The position numbers and the translations under genes are program-made. This document shows positions 12,779 to 25,442 of a DNA stretch of 64,000 nucleotides, piece after piece (position 1 is the stretch's first letter; every line of letters starts with the position of its first letter). The DNA comes from Escallonia rubra (taxonomy: Eukaryota; Streptophyta; Magnoliopsida; Escalloniales; Escalloniaceae), in assembly GCA_033065855.1 (NCBI GenBank), contig JAVXUO010000518.1, positions 682,001-746,000 of the forward strand, read 5' to 3'. The notes under the pieces are model-generated. The model made no database searches, had not been told where the DNA came from, and saw nothing but the letters and a program-made list of their open reading frames with translations.

Positions 12779-13529
12779 ATTCATTCAATCCGGATAGTCA
12801 AAACAATTTCTCTATATTTAGGAATGTTTGTTTTCACATTTCAAAAAGATTTGTTCTAATTTTATTTTATTGTCTAAAAGTGTAATATTAAAAGGTATCA
12901 AGTAAAATTGTGGTAATTTATTGTGTGAACAAACAATTGATGTATGAAAACAAATTTTGCCTACTATTAGTGATCTTCATAATGGGCTACTTGGTATTTT
13001 TTTTTAATGTGCTATTGGTCTATTATGAAATATGAATTTATTTTTTTGTCACTTATTTTTTAAGCATGCTCTGACTTGTATTTACTGCTCGAAAAAAAGA
13101 CATGTTTAATCCATTAGAATTTAGTGTGCCTTTTTTAGAGAAGGAGTAAGTACTTCTTCCCCTTTTTAAGTTACCGCTCCCTAATTTTAGGTTGTCAAAT
13201 ATGAGAGAAATATTATATTGAATTACATTATTTTTAGCATTTATATCAACGTCGTCTTGTTCACTATGTGTGTTTGAGGAATAGTGAAATTGTATTATCG
13301 GAGATTCGGTAAATACGGGTATCTACTTACTTTCATATGTGGGAGTAAATCAATCAAGAAATATTTTAGTTGCAACCCGAATTGTTGGAAAAGATTGCAA
13401 TACCCCTCTTCAATAATGGTTGCACCAAAAATTGTCGCTAAAAATATCAAGCAAGAAGCCTCTGACATTGTTTAGCGAAATTAATGATCATTACATAACG
13501 GAAGAAGGGAGATAGCCTATATTACTTAA

Positions 13530-13645
13530 GGAAAAATTTTGGCTGCTATGTGAATTGTAGGAAGATACTTACAATCCCCTCATATAGCGACATATGAGGG
13601 GGTTAAGTATCTTCCTGCAACTAACAGTCAAAAAAATTTCGCTTC
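13530..13645. mobile_element. Hairpin element, MITE-like
   Basis: Two arms of about 50 bases with the core GTAGGAAGATACTTAC on the left and GTATCTTCCTGC on the right, closing on CCCCTCATAT/ATATGAGGGG with a spacer of about six bases. Outer arms also pair imperfectly (ATTTTGGCTG against CAGTCAAAAAAAT). Too strong to be chance; a miniature inverted-repeat transposon is the simplest reading, a small-RNA hairpin a less likely one. Confidence 0.6.
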
Positions 13646-14343
13646 CGAAATTACAACCAAAATCTTTCCAATAAAACTACAATACTATAATCATGAATAT
13701 ACCCTAATTTGTGCCTCACACACTAAGGTATCAATATTACTAACCTGCCATCCGTGAATTACACTCGCAAAATTGCAATAGGCATTTGGTTTCAATTCGC
13801 TAGATCATGTAGCTAACTGCTGTCACAACATAAAATCTAGACGTGAAGATGAGCGAGATACTTTTGACCAAGTCTCCGTCGTGTGGGGGGTGTGTGTTGC
13901 ATAAGCAAATGAAAGAAGTAAGAGCCATCTGAGTCACAATAGTGAGCCGAAATATTCATGTGAACTCGTAACACTAGCTAACTAGCGGCAATGGAGTGGA
14001 TCATAACATGCTATGAATGTCATAAAAATGTGATGCCAACCAAAATAAAATAATAATTGAAAGATGCATTATTTTGAGGGCTTCATGAATGTCATTGACA
14101 TTAATTTAGCAAATATCTGTATTGTCACAAAGCATGAAGTATCCAAAGGTTCACCCCTCCCACTACTCAGGTGATCTTCCAGTTTTTGTAAACATTACCA
14201 CCTTTCAGCAACCCATATAATGGAGGAAGGGGGAGGGGGGATGAAGTCTAAGAACAGCAATATGCTATTAGCCATAGCAACAGGATATATGATCCGTTTG
14301 CAAGAATAGAAAAAATGGGTTCCAAGAAAAACAGCATTGGCTC

Positions 14344-17300
14344 TCAAGTACCCAGGGCCGTCATTTTACATATCGGGCACAAATTCTTCTGTGTTAACCA
14401 CTGTTTAATGCAATCGGTGTGAAAGTCGTGCCCGCAATCCAATGCCCCAATATTATCTCCGGTAATATATTCCTCCTGCCACAGGAAAGGCCCAGTTAAG
14501 AAACAAATATTTGACCCTTGTCTCATTTTCCTTTAAGCATCTCCTTTTTAGCAGGAAAAGGTGGAAGCAACCGATTCAACTCGTTAAGTTCCAAAAGAGT
14601 GGCACTCACCTGACATATACAGCACGGTTCAATTTTTGATAGAGGTCCTATCTTGTATGATAGATACTTTCGCTGTTTCATAGACTCTCTGATGGTTTCC
14701 TCACTCAAACCGGTGTTCACATTTCCCATGCGTTCTTCCAAAGCCAACAGTTCCTGGTATTACAATCGTGGTGTTAGGGGAAAAGCCTTCAACAAAATTC
14801 TGATGAGAATAATGCAAAGTTGAACTTATTACCTCATAAGACATGTTATCAACATCAAGCCTCATATCTCTATGCCTATCATGCAACTCAGCAACCCCAT
14901 TAATAAATGGATCAAAGAGAATATAGTCCTGAGATATCAAAGCATGCATCTGAATTAAATGTAAGATATAAGAAACCTCTCACCCACCACCACCACAAAT
15001 ATAGACCATATCAATAACTTAAACGAAAATAAAAAGGAGTTTCATCGATGTTGGTAAGAAACAAACACGGTCAGTCTCTTCATCAATAGCTAACTTGTAC
15101 TGCAAGATGCAATACATTCTGCTTTAGTATGCACATGCCCAGAAAAGCTGTTCAATTTGCAGTTACTAATATATACAGGTTTTTCCTTCTTTTATTTCTT
15201 CTAATCTACTTATTTACGGTGTGTTCTATCTTGACGTTGAGCAAAACTGCTCGGATGAACATTAGAAGTTCTCATTTCTACTACTCTGTCCAATGTGAAT
15301 GAAAGCACGTTAATGCTTGGGTTACCTCTGAGGACAACTAAATCGTCAGCTCAACGTTTTTGGCCATTCAGCTCAACCTATGGTATGTGTTCACTCAAAA
15401 CATAATTTAACATCTTCACAATTATTTTAATCTTCCACTTCCAGTGACAATTCCATCGAGTATGATCATGTCACTTTCCTAACTGCGCCCATGGGTCCAA
15501 GGTATACTTCAAAGGACGGAACAACATAGTAAGTAATTGCATTGACACTATTAGTAATTCATTGAAAGGTCAAAATTGAACCTCAGCTCGCAAGTTCTCG
15601 CCCCTCCGCATGGCATTTAAGACTTCGCGAATCTGTAACATAGAATGTCAGTTATTGTTAGTTCAAGACCGAGAGAATTTTAATTGCCAAGATACATTTA
15701 CTGAATTATTTTCTAACTTCTTAAGAAAAACAACCGATCTCGTAACAAAATATGTTTAGCCCCAAGTTCTCGCCCCTCCTAATGAGATTTAGGGCTTCCA
15801 CCCCACATTACTTTTTCAGAAAAGATCTCAAGTTGTAACTGACAAATAAGATATCCAAAGCAGCCCATTAAACTGGAGTTTTGTAGTGAACTAAGTTAAG
15901 AAAACCATAAATATAATATACTAATGACCAAACAGAATGCAGGCATTAACATCTGTAATTTGTGTACGTTTTGCACATGTTATGCAAGGAGTTCCAGAAA
16001 GCTTTCATAACCGAATCACCATATATATACACACTAGTACAGCTAGACGATTTTATGTCCAGAAATACTATGTAGGCACCCATATCTCATAGTCCATCTC
16101 CCACCCTACCAACCTCACCCCAATCCAAAACAGAAAAAGAGACGTCAATACGGATGGCAAAGAAGAAATTAGTTCCTCTATCGCAGTAGTTCTGTGAGGT
16201 ACACTCCTGCGTTTAGTTCGGTTCCAAAAAGTAGTCTTCGAATCAAACTACTTGGGACCACAAGAAGCCTTTATGGAGCCTTAGGTAGCACTGATACGTA
16301 CACCAAGGCAAAATTTTGGACACCGCAGTACACCGCTGAATTTTGTATATTTTTTATAATGTGTTTCCTACGTCTCAAGCACATTCCAACTCTAATATTT
16401 CACTACCAAGTCAAGTTTCCTCCACCTTGTGGATCCTTCCAACACTTTGTTACAAATATCCACAAATGTTTATTTGGGTCATCTGCCCTAGCCAAACTTA
16501 CTGCACACTACTAGCATCACTTGAATCCATTTTCATAGAACAAGTAAGAAGCAAATTTCAGCATCTATTTCAATCATACTGAATAAAGGAAAGAACTAAA
16601 AGTTGAAGAAGTTAATTGGAATGAAATTAGAAAAGTTGTATTTCTTGGATAGGGAGAGAAAGAAACAGTAGGGAAAAATGAAAAAGAAATAAGAAACAGT
16701 TCATTAGAACGAAAAAGAGAAAGAGATGAAAACAAAAGGCGAGGGAATGAAGAAGCAGGCGAAATCATCCGCCTCCTTTGTCTTTGTCTCCCTTTCGGAT
16801 AGGCAACATTGCAGAAGCAGATAAGAGCAAAGGAAGGGATATCAAATCTGTCAATATTATGGAGTTTGGCTGATTTTTTAATCCTACAAAGAGCACCAAC
16901 TTTTCCTATCCCAGCCCTCATAGTAAGTTTCAATTATTCATTTCAGCCCCATACGTGGGTGAACTTTTTCATATAGTGTCTGACACTTCTTTAAGTAAGT
17001 GTCCAAAACAGTGCATGATAATTGAAAAGAACAAAAAAACAATTTGAATTACCTCCCAGAGGTGTCCAACGGAGTCGGAGTGTCAGTAAGTGTCGTACAT
17101 GATACCTCAACCAATAAGAGGTGTCCGTGCTTCACAGGTGGAGCCCCATCAAAGATGGGGCAAAAGACATCTTGTCCTTCCTCATGGCCTCACTCCACAA
17201 TCTTTTAGGCTTCCCTCTTGTTTTTTTGCTTTTCCTTCAATTAGTTCAAATCTGTCCTCCATACTGACTTTTAGCACAAAATCCAGGATACAAATTTTCT

Positions 17301-20300
17301 AGATATAATTGTGATAAATGGTGTCCTTGTTTAATTGTGGAAAAGTTCTTTTCTTTTTCTTTTTTTTTACCAGCCGATCCATTGGACGCGTGTACAGGTA
17401 ATGGGTCAGTCAGAGGCTCCAAACCTGACTATAGAAGACATGGCATATCACAAACAAAAAGTTCCCTAAAGCTTAAGATTCTTATATGATAATACATTGT
17501 TTTATTGAGTCAAGTACTCCTACTGTTTCATAATTTTGGTGCTGCTTAAAAGTCAAAATTTTATGGACAATATACCTTGTCGATTATCTTTACAATGTAG
17601 ACAGGATGGATACGATGAATCCTTACCATAATCAATTTTTAGGATTTATAAGGCACACCACACAAGTTTCTAGCTTTAACAATGTTAACACAAATTTTAA
17701 AACATATCAAAAATGAAAGTGGTACCAAAATTATGAAGCAGAGGAGTGTATAGCTACCTATACGAACAAGCACAGTTGTCCCTCGCTGTCTTTGCAATTC
17801 TCAACATAAGCCAACAATGAGTACTATTGATGATTTTTTTGGTTCCAGGAAATAACTCGTGTATTAACTTCCACACAACGAGATAAGTTTATTAATTCCA
17901 GCATCCAAGTTTCTTCATGCCCTACCTTCCTATGATGTCAGTGTCCTTCCCCTACCTTCGCGATTATTCCCTTCTGCATTTCCTTTTCTCATAATATAGG
18001 AAATGATTGGTAATTTTGATAATAAGATACAGGTTGCATACTACCACCGTGTAATATTAGATATTCCAGAAAATATTTTGTCGTATCTCACACCGTGTAA
18101 AAAGTAAATTGGTTTAAGCCCTTAAAACAATGAAAATGGACGAAGACAATTTATGAATGAATTAAATTTAGAGCTAACATGATAAGAGGCACAAGGGAAA
18201 GTACCACAAAGATTACATCACAACAAAGTAACATACAGTAAAATAATTAGAAAACCATGATGATCACTGATGGGTGCAAAAGAAACACCATGTCCCAAAA
18301 GTGCAAGCTGTAACTAGAGCAAATAATATGAAACTAATCCATATCCAACCGTTTGTATCTACAAGACCTACACCATGTTGTCTGCCCTTGCATGATATGT
18401 GTATATATGTGTTTGTGTGTGTGAGAGAGAGAGAGATGCGTAGGCTAATTTGGAAAGCGTAAACAATATAAACTTACCACTGCGGCACATATACGTTGAC
18501 CCAAGTAATACAGCCTATAAAGTTAAAAAATAACAAGCATGAGGACAAGTAAAAGACAAATGAATACTTGAGAACACAAACCTCAGATACCAGCCTCTGC
18601 CTCCCCTCAATGTCCGAAGCTAACGCACGCCAACCATTGATATCTTCACCCGGTAATTCCATCATTAATGCTGACCTTGGATATGGATGATGACGACCTT
18701 GACTATTAGCTGCAGAAGGTGTCACTGTATCATTTGCGGAAGAAGAAGGGCCTGAAGCAAATGGGGAAAAATGACCTCTCTGAACTCCAGAGTCAGATTC
18801 AATGGACGGAAACAGGGTCCAAGGAGCAAATTCCGATAGGCGTTGACTCTGTGTTGGGGGGTTGTGATGAGGTAACCAGACAGTAGGGATAGTGCGTGAA
18901 CTAGTATTGGGGCCAATCCTAGAGCTAGAAGGAACACCCCCGGAAGTGCTTGAACTTCCGGTAGCTAAACTCCAACTAGTTGGGTCTTGCACGAAGTTTC
19001 TGGTCTCAGTTGGGGGAACAAACATGGTGTGCTCCACACTATTCCTATGAGTACTTCTGAAGTTGGCTTCATCTCGTAGTGCAGCACCTCTCTCCCCGGA
19101 ATTTGTAAGAGAACCTGATGAACTACCAGCTCTTGAATTAAGAGCAGCATTCCAAGGGAAAGGAAGCATATTTCTCGGCATACCAGGAACACGAGTCAAA
19201 TGAGACTGATTCAAGGGATTACTTGAATTGGTTGTTACTGAAGCTGCTGGTGTGAAATCCATAGAATCTGTAAAGGAGAGAGGTCTAGATGACTGGTTGA
19301 GAGAGCGAACACTAGAAGGTCTAATGGCACTCTCAAGAGGTGGAAAGCGAGTAGGATTAGATACTTGATGTACTTGATATCCTCTCGCGCCACGATTTCT
19401 AGAGAAGTTTGCAGTTTCTGTAGCATTTGAATGAGGAAAAACATCAGAAGTCACTCCTCTCATGCCAACCCCAATTCTGGAGTTCGGCTGTTCAGAACGA
19501 GAAACACTATGGGAGTTCACCGGGGATGGAGTTATGCTTAAGCTGCTAGAAGCATTATAACGACCAGGAGCAGTATGTCGCAGAATATTCTCAGGTTGCG
19601 GAAAGCAGCTTGAGCTCCCACCAGGATATGACTGTCCAGAAGTACCTTCGAGGGCCTTCCTCTTGCAGGAATAACCCCAGCCGCCCAAAGAAGAATCTGA
19701 TCCGTCATCCTCCACCAAATAACCAGGATTAGCAGAAGGGCCCGCTGCTGCATCATCAGAAGAAATATGCTCTGTGAATGATCTACCAGACTTGTAGAGT
19801 GTCGGGCATACGCCTGCACGAAAACCCTGCCCACCATCGTCACTGCTGCCAGCATATCCAGAGTTTAAATTCGCACTTACAGGACTATAATTAGAACCAG
19901 AACTCTGCATATTTAAAGATCCCCCCATAACCCGATTGCCAGCAAGACTACTGTTAAGAGAGTCTTGAAGAAGGATGTTTGACGATTCAAATCGTCGTTC
20001 TTCAAATTGTGCGTCAGCCCCAGCACAATCAATAAAGGAAGAAGACCAATCATGCTCCATTGGCACAGCATCACAGGAGACCTGGTCTTGAAAATTTGCA
20101 CTAGAGCTAGATTCACCTAAATCCCAGCCACTTAACCTCTGAGCACTATGACCAACAGCATTCACGCAATTAAAGTTTCCCTCGCCAGAAGAAAGCACAT
20201 AGTTTGACAACCGGCTTTCCATGGGATTTGACATGTTATCCCAAGCATTAGAATTTTCCCTACCAGCATTGCTGGAAACAGATCCCTGGTTAAGATCAAC

Positions 20301-20342
20301 GGCTTCCGGGAACGAATCTATGAACCTCCGTTGCCCTTGCAT
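14344..20342 (-). CDS. MBR2: RING-H2 E3 ubiquitin ligase, MBR1/MBR2/HIP1-like
   Basis: Five coding exons: 20342-18582, 15632-15582, 14928-14833, 14753-14610 and 14475-14344, all phase 0, giving 727 residues. Exon 1 encodes 587 residues starting MQGQRRF, mostly disordered Ser/Asn/Gly-rich sequence. Then come the conserved IREVLNAMRRGENLRAE helix, the HDRHRDMRLDVDNMSYEELL block and a C-terminal RING-H2: C-x2-C (CCICQ), CGHDFHTDC, then CPIC near the end. The RING is split by the last intron right after CCICQ. The layout matches the MBR1/MBR2/HIP1 ligases; Arabidopsis MBR2 binds MED25 and promotes its turnover in flowering control. For exon 3 the acceptor before DYILFDPF was chosen over one 21 bases upstream, because relatives read E-D-Y here; both keep frame. 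MBR2 rather than MBR1 is suggested by the CCoAOMT gene downstream. Confidence 0.88.
15633..18581 (-). other. Large first coding intron of the RING-H2 gene
   Basis: 2.9-kb intron, donor GTTTGT, acceptor TTACAG. It holds a dispersed repeat around 16262-16375 also seen near 32978-33115, and a possible partner end around 17055-17140. A purine-rich tract (about 16590-16750) gives a long but low-complexity open frame that I do not take as a gene. A (GA)n run is at about 18420-18435. Confidence 0.65.
16262..16375. repeat. Dispersed repeat, copy in RING-gene intron
   Basis: Shares with 32978-33115 a block reading CTTAGGTAGCAC/CCTAAGTAGCAC followed by ATTTTGGACACCGC and ACACCGCTGAATTTT, same orientation. 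The second copy has an extra run of GACACCG-type units. The stretch 17055-17140 on the opposite strand has related GTGTCC/GACACC words and could be the other end. Class of element unknown. Confidence 0.5.
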
Positions 20343-20530
20343 CAGGGCCAATTTAATGCAATACAGTTGCAAGGGACTGGATCTGAAGAGTGTTCAGACA
20401 GCAATGAGAACCCACAACTAACTTAACAGCTAGCTGGAAAACTGTAAAGACAAAACACAAACAAAAAAAAAAGCCATATCAATTTTCCATGATGTAATAT
20501 GAAACTAAACGAAAAGGAGCACTGTAGTAC

Positions 20531-20592
20531 CTGCACCACTCTGCTTCTTGCATCCATATACAAAGATATCAGGATTTGTCACCCAAAACCCA
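20531..20592 (-). other. Probable 5' UTR exon of the RING-H2 gene
   Basis: On the minus strand an acceptor (GGACAG) precedes 20592 and a donor (CAG|GTACTA) follows 20531, giving a 62-base non-coding exon. The next exon would start at about 20382 or 20376, some 35-40 bases before the ATG. The same segment is preserved in the duplicated copy at about 29532-29593. A transcript is needed to confirm it. Confidence 0.45.
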
Positions 20593-22780
20593 CTGTCCAA
20601 GATGCAAAAGCTAAATGCAAATGGGTGTAGTAGTTAGACGAGCAGTGGAACGGACTCGGTAAAAGGAATAAGAAGCAAAGCCACTAGTTGCACCATGTAC
20701 TCACCAATCACCAAAAATCAATGTTGACAATCAGCCATGCCACCAGAAGATCCTTTATGATCACTGACAGGACAGAACGCCTTCCTAACCAGAGACTTGG
20801 GAAAAGATCAAGTGAATTCTTCTGAACAAAATGAGAAGGTGTCACGGTAATTTGGAATACAAGGGATCCCAGCTCAATCAAATCCAACATGTATAGCACA
20901 ATATAGCATATTGATTATGTGTTCCTTCTCAACTGATACCTCTACCAATAGCATCCAAACTTCCAAAGGAACAGATATTTAGCTCACAAGATAGTAACAC
21001 AAAGTAAGACAAAGCATGCAGGATAGATGCTTTTCTCACACTTTAAACATATGAGGTTGACACAATTCTCCAAATCCTTGTTAGCCTTATTTAATTTTAT
21101 CTCACTTCTTCCCGAAAAAAAATACTTAACAGTCGACCATTAGTAGTTCTGATACTAAACCAAACAGAATCACATTGAAGGGAAGATGAATTGAATGTAT
21201 AATCTCTTAACGATACAAGGTATAAACAGATCTATCACTAAGAAACAATAAAACCATGGCTATGCATGCCACGCTTCACAGGTCCTTGCACCAAAAGAAA
21301 TCCACAAAACGTCCATTAATATTCTGATGTAAATTCATCGTATATTTGTCTGGTTGTGAACAAACTTTACTTGTAGAGAGAGAGTTATACGAGAAGAGAG
21401 AAGAAAACTCATTTTCAACCATTTTTTCCTTCTAATTTCTCAGCTCCAAAATGCAAAATGGTAATTGCTTAGAGAACACATAAAAAATTTCATTTGCACA
21501 AAAGATAGTTGTTATTGAAGCCAATTCATTAGGCTCTTGACTAAGGCCCCATGTCTGCCACTCACACCATCGATACCCGTGCAAACACAGCTACGGCCCT
21601 CAAATCGACACACACAGCAAGTATTTGTTAGGTCATCCACATATACTATCAGTATCATGGTAGGAGTACTTGAAAGGCGTGAGTCTAGGCCCACATCAGC
21701 CAAGCATCTCCAAATCTCAACAAGGGTACTTGCTAGCCCATACATTTCTTAAATTTTCTTCTGCAAACTTTGTTTTACCTTGGATATTTAAATTCTTCGA
21801 GCAAGACCTATCATCAAATTAATGAACACGTTAGTTCATGTTCTTGTTTCTCTTTTCTCTTAGCTTAGTCAGCTGCTTTTTCACGCTATCTAGTAACGTA
21901 ATATCTAACCTCTTGGTATAAACTTTCGGAAAGCTCAACCATCATCTTACCTCGTTTCTAGCCAATATATATCTCTTCGTCATTTCTGCTGAACTTGTAC
22001 ATAATCAGACCCCACAGTCCATTTTCATTTAAGAACCAAGCACATGGATGTCCTACACCTCTATCCTTCATCCTTCCTGTCTCTGTATACATATGTCCAA
22101 CACCGCCAACCAATGCTGTGTAGCGAAGCACCCTCATAGTGACCTCACAATCTCGACATAACACTTAGTTCTCTCTCGGAAAAATATATATGACTAAAGT
22201 GGAGAACGACTAAAGCTGCAAGCATCCTCAATTTTACAACCACAAATAAAAAATAAACACGAAAAAGTAGATGCAAGAGAGAGTAAACCCCTGGATATTC
22301 AGTGCATGCATTTTGATAAACCATACACATTTATAAAACAAAGTTGTAGGCAGCAAGATAACAGTATTGATGTTGGTTAAAAGCAGAAACAAGCAACTGC
22401 TCAACGAAAGTTCGACACTTAACATCGAAAATAAAAACCAATAAAACGCAAGCATAAAATAAAAAATAAAGCAAGTAAATATCAGAACTTTGTGAAAATC
22501 ACCCAACCCACTAATTTGACTGGTGGGTTTTCTATGAAACCCGTCAACGATCGAATCTTTTTCTCAACCAATAAAAAAGCAACGATTTAAAAACAAACCC
22601 AGATACCAAAATCAGAACTATACCCTAAAATCCATAGATCCCAGAATTCAAGAACTCACAACAAGAAACTGAACCCAAAAAAAAAAAAAAAATTATCACA
22701 ACTAGTATCATCGACCGACAATAGAACAATTAAGAAACCAAAAAAAAAAAAAAAACGGATAGCTGATTCAAGAAAATTAC
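20593..22780 (-). other. Probable 5' UTR intron of the RING-H2 gene
   Basis: About 2.2 kb between the two putative UTR exons, AT-rich, with A-tracts at 22677-22692 and 22740-22755. No coding sequence recognised. The part up to 20925 is copied in the pseudogene at 28588-29822. Confidence 0.4.
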
Positions 22781-22990
22781 CTGAAAACAGAGAAAATTCA
22801 AGATCGATGAATCCGCTGATCGTCTAGTGGGTAAAAATAAACGTTTCTAATATAATTCCAAGCTTTCGTCAGTTTCTGTCTCTGACGGTTTCTTTTGGAG
22901 CTGAGAGAGATAAAAGAAACACGACAAGGGCAACTGAGAGCAATGTGGATGAATGGAAGAAAGATTGGGGTGTGGAGTATTACAGAGAGA
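22781..22990 (-). other. Probable first 5' UTR exon and promoter of the RING-H2 gene
   Basis: On the minus strand a pyrimidine-rich stretch (TCTCTCTGTAATACTCC and onward) ends with a good donor CAG|GTAATT at 22781/22780. An AT-rich TATA-like AAATAAATATG lies near 23000-23012. A poly(G) run on the plus strand (about 23050-23066) is just upstream. The 5' boundary is a guess. Confidence 0.4.
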
Positions 22991-23887
22991 ATAGTAGGCA
23001 CATATTTATTTATTAGCCCCCACTAATCTCTTTTATAATTAAAGATTTTTGGGGGGGGGGGGGGGGTGTTTAAGATAATGGACGGTGCGATGTGGTTTTT
23101 GGTGAGATTATCCGTATCCAGGGATAATAGGGCTATGGAAACGAGTTTGGGCCGTTGGATGGTAGCTATAGAATGATTCATGCACCATTACGACTCTGCT
23201 GCCACAAAAACCTCTGTGGGGGATAAATCTAACTTTTGTACCGGCTTGTAATACGGAAGTAAAATTTTATTCACGAATATGAGATCAAAAAGGAAAAATT
23301 CTTTTGCAACTAAGGCGGAAGATCGAATGAAAACAAAAAACGCAGTGAATTCAAGCCTCGTATAAATCCTCCCACCATATTTATTGCACAAACAAAATTA
23401 TTGTCGACGAGAATCATTAGCTGGAAGAGTCGTGCGCAAACGATGAGTAGTCATTAATTTCAAGGCAAGTCGGTACGCTAGGGCGTTCGTTCATGTGAAA
23501 GTCAAACGTCGCATTCGGCGACATCAATTTACTTTGCACAGCGATTTTCTTGAAATCTTTCAGGCCGATTTTGCAATCACCGCAATAGCAGGAGTGGCAT
23601 GCATAAGGTCTCGCATATGAATTCATGGGGTATCTTGCAATTACTTATATGTCGGTTGGGATTGATTTTTAAAAGTAAATTTTGATTAAATCAGAATTAA
23701 ATTTCAAAATCAGTTTAATCTATTATAAGCATCATAGATTAAAGATTTTTAGAACTATTTAAGTAAAAAGGAAAGAAAGTGGGTTTAGTGCGACAAAGTT
23801 GTCATATAATGTATTCAAACTGAAAGGTGGCATTTAATGTCTAATTATATGTGATGATGTTTTGATAATTCTCTTGTTCAAGCATGA

Positions 23888-25442
23888 TTATCAAAAGGGC
23901 TAATTACACATATGTCCCTGAGGTTTGGGAGTAATTACACTCAAGGACACAAAGTTTCAAAATGTAACACTTATGTCCATCGACAAATGGAACCCTAAAA
24001 ATCCTAACGGTTTTAATGAAAAGACTGTATTGCCCCTGAGTTAGAACCTTATTTTTTTTTAATGCCATTACTCTTATTTCATCTTTACATTACTCTTAAC
24101 CCCCCTCCTCCCCACCCCCCCCCCCCCCCAAATATGCATCCCCCTTTATATATTTCTTTCCACCCCCATTCACATCTCACACCTTCTCAAAACACAAAAC
24201 AAGACCACACTTGCAGCAGCAAGAAATTGATGGAGTTTGGGGACTAATAAGTACACTGCACCTGCGGCAGGAGGAAATTCGACGGCCCACAACCAGAGGC
24301 GTTCCGTTCAAACTTCATCATTCAAACTAGCAGTACTCCGAACCATGGAGTTCTTGCAGTGACCAATCGCACCCTGAATCGCACTCTATAGCTCCGCCAT
24401 CGACGATGTGTTGCTGTCATCGCCGACCACCTCCCTTCTGGACGCCACAACCCCGTCGTTCCGCCCGAGAATCCCCGAGTGGCTCGGGGAGGACCTCATC
24501 GACGACTGGCAGCTCGATACACAGCTCCTCGACCTTGCATACCTCAGATTCGCCAAAAAGGATTATAAGACGCTGTTCATGTTACTGTTCTTCCGTAAAC
24601 CTGTAATTCACATTGACCCACATCACGCAAGAACATCGCAGTAGGCTTCGCCTTCACATCCATTCCTGGTGCTGTCATTGTGAATCTGGACAGGGAGAAG
24701 TACTTTTGGGGTTTCTTGATGGGTTTCTTGATGGGGTTCTTTTTTAGGGGTGTGAGGTGATCTTCGTCGGCAGTGGCAGAGGAGGGGTGGGAGGAGTCAG
24801 AGGAGTTGCTGGAGGAGTCGTGGGGAGGCGGTGGCTACAGAACAGGAGGAGGAGGAGAGAGAGAGAGAGAGAGAGAGAGAAAATGAACGGCGGTGGAGAT
24901 CTGCAACTATGGGAGATCTGCGGGAAGGGCGGCGACGGGCTTGGGTTACCGGCGACATGGGTCGAGGGAGGGAGCTGGGGCTGCCGGCGGCAAGATTCCA
25001 GAACCCTAACTTTCAGAACCCTAATTTCAAAATTAGGGTTCTGAAACCCTAATTTTAAGGTTTCAAAACCCTAACTTTTAAATTAGGGTTGATTTTGAAA
25101 CCCTAATTAAATCATTTGGACATTTGAAAGCTTAATTTGCAAATTTTAAAAGCTTAATTTAAAAATTAGTTTCAAACCCTAATTTTAAAGAATTAAGATT
25201 TGTTATCCTAATTTAAAATTAAAAAAAAATTATTCAAGATATATTGTACAAGGGCAGTATTGTCATTTTTAAAATACAAAATGATGAACAGTATATTTTT
25301 TGGATGGAACCCTAACGGATGGACACGGGTGATACATTTGAAACATTTTTTGTCACGGAATGTTACATTTTGAAACTTTGTGTCCTTGAGTGTAATTACC
25401 CCCTAACCTCAGGGACATAGGTGTAATTAGCCCTTATCAAAA
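23888..25442. mobile_element. Non-autonomous Mutator-like element with 9-bp target duplication
   Basis: The element is 23897-25433 (1537 bases), flanked by perfect 9-base direct repeats TTATCAAAA at 23888-23896 and 25434-25442. Its ends are long inverted repeats starting GGGCTAATTACAC and continuing with high identity for about 70 bases, then weaker to well over 100. Long TIRs plus a 9-bp duplication are the hallmark of Mutator-like elements. The interior has a C-run (24115-24130), a GC-rich coding-like part (about 24400-24720), a (GA)n run (24861-24880) and a palindromic AAACCCTAA-rich part (25000-25200). No transposase was seen, so it is non-autonomous, perhaps a Pack-MULE. Confidence 0.85.
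24400..24720 (+). pseudogene. Coding-like fragment inside the MULE (possible captured gene)
   Basis: GC content rises sharply and the plus strand reads like protein in pieces. One frame (24408-24641) carries PRIPEWLGEDLIDDWQLDTQ; another (from 24635) reads IAVGFAFTSIPGAVIVNLDR, which is membrane-like. The pieces lie in different frames, so it would be a broken or intron-containing gene fragment. I do not recognise the parent gene. Capture by a Pack-MULE is inference. Confidence 0.35.

Larger units (their letters stand above)
8788..14343. other. Gene-free repeat-rich region
   Basis: No gene recognised in 5.5 kb. The first few hundred bases are the bHLH promoter. A direct repeat of about 20 bases occurs near 9647 and 9710. 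A poly(T) run is at about 10243-10260. A pyrimidine-rich tract with CTCTCC repeats is at about 11000-11200. GGT/GGC-rich, codon-like but degenerate DNA lies at 11540-11740 and 12220-12340. A GGGG/CCCC-rich block near 12180-12220 resembles the ends of plant DNA transposons. Two fold-back elements (12605-12778 and 13530-13645) are listed separately. Confidence 0.55.

Noticed and set aside
16574..16933. 119-codon frame in the RING-gene intron, minus strand
   Set aside because: Arises from a purine/pyrimidine-biased tract rich in Ser, Phe and Arg codons; no domain.
25000..25200. Interstitial telomere repeat (AAACCCTAA words)
   Set aside because: Units are irregular, in both orientations and palindromic within the MULE; not a true telomeric array.
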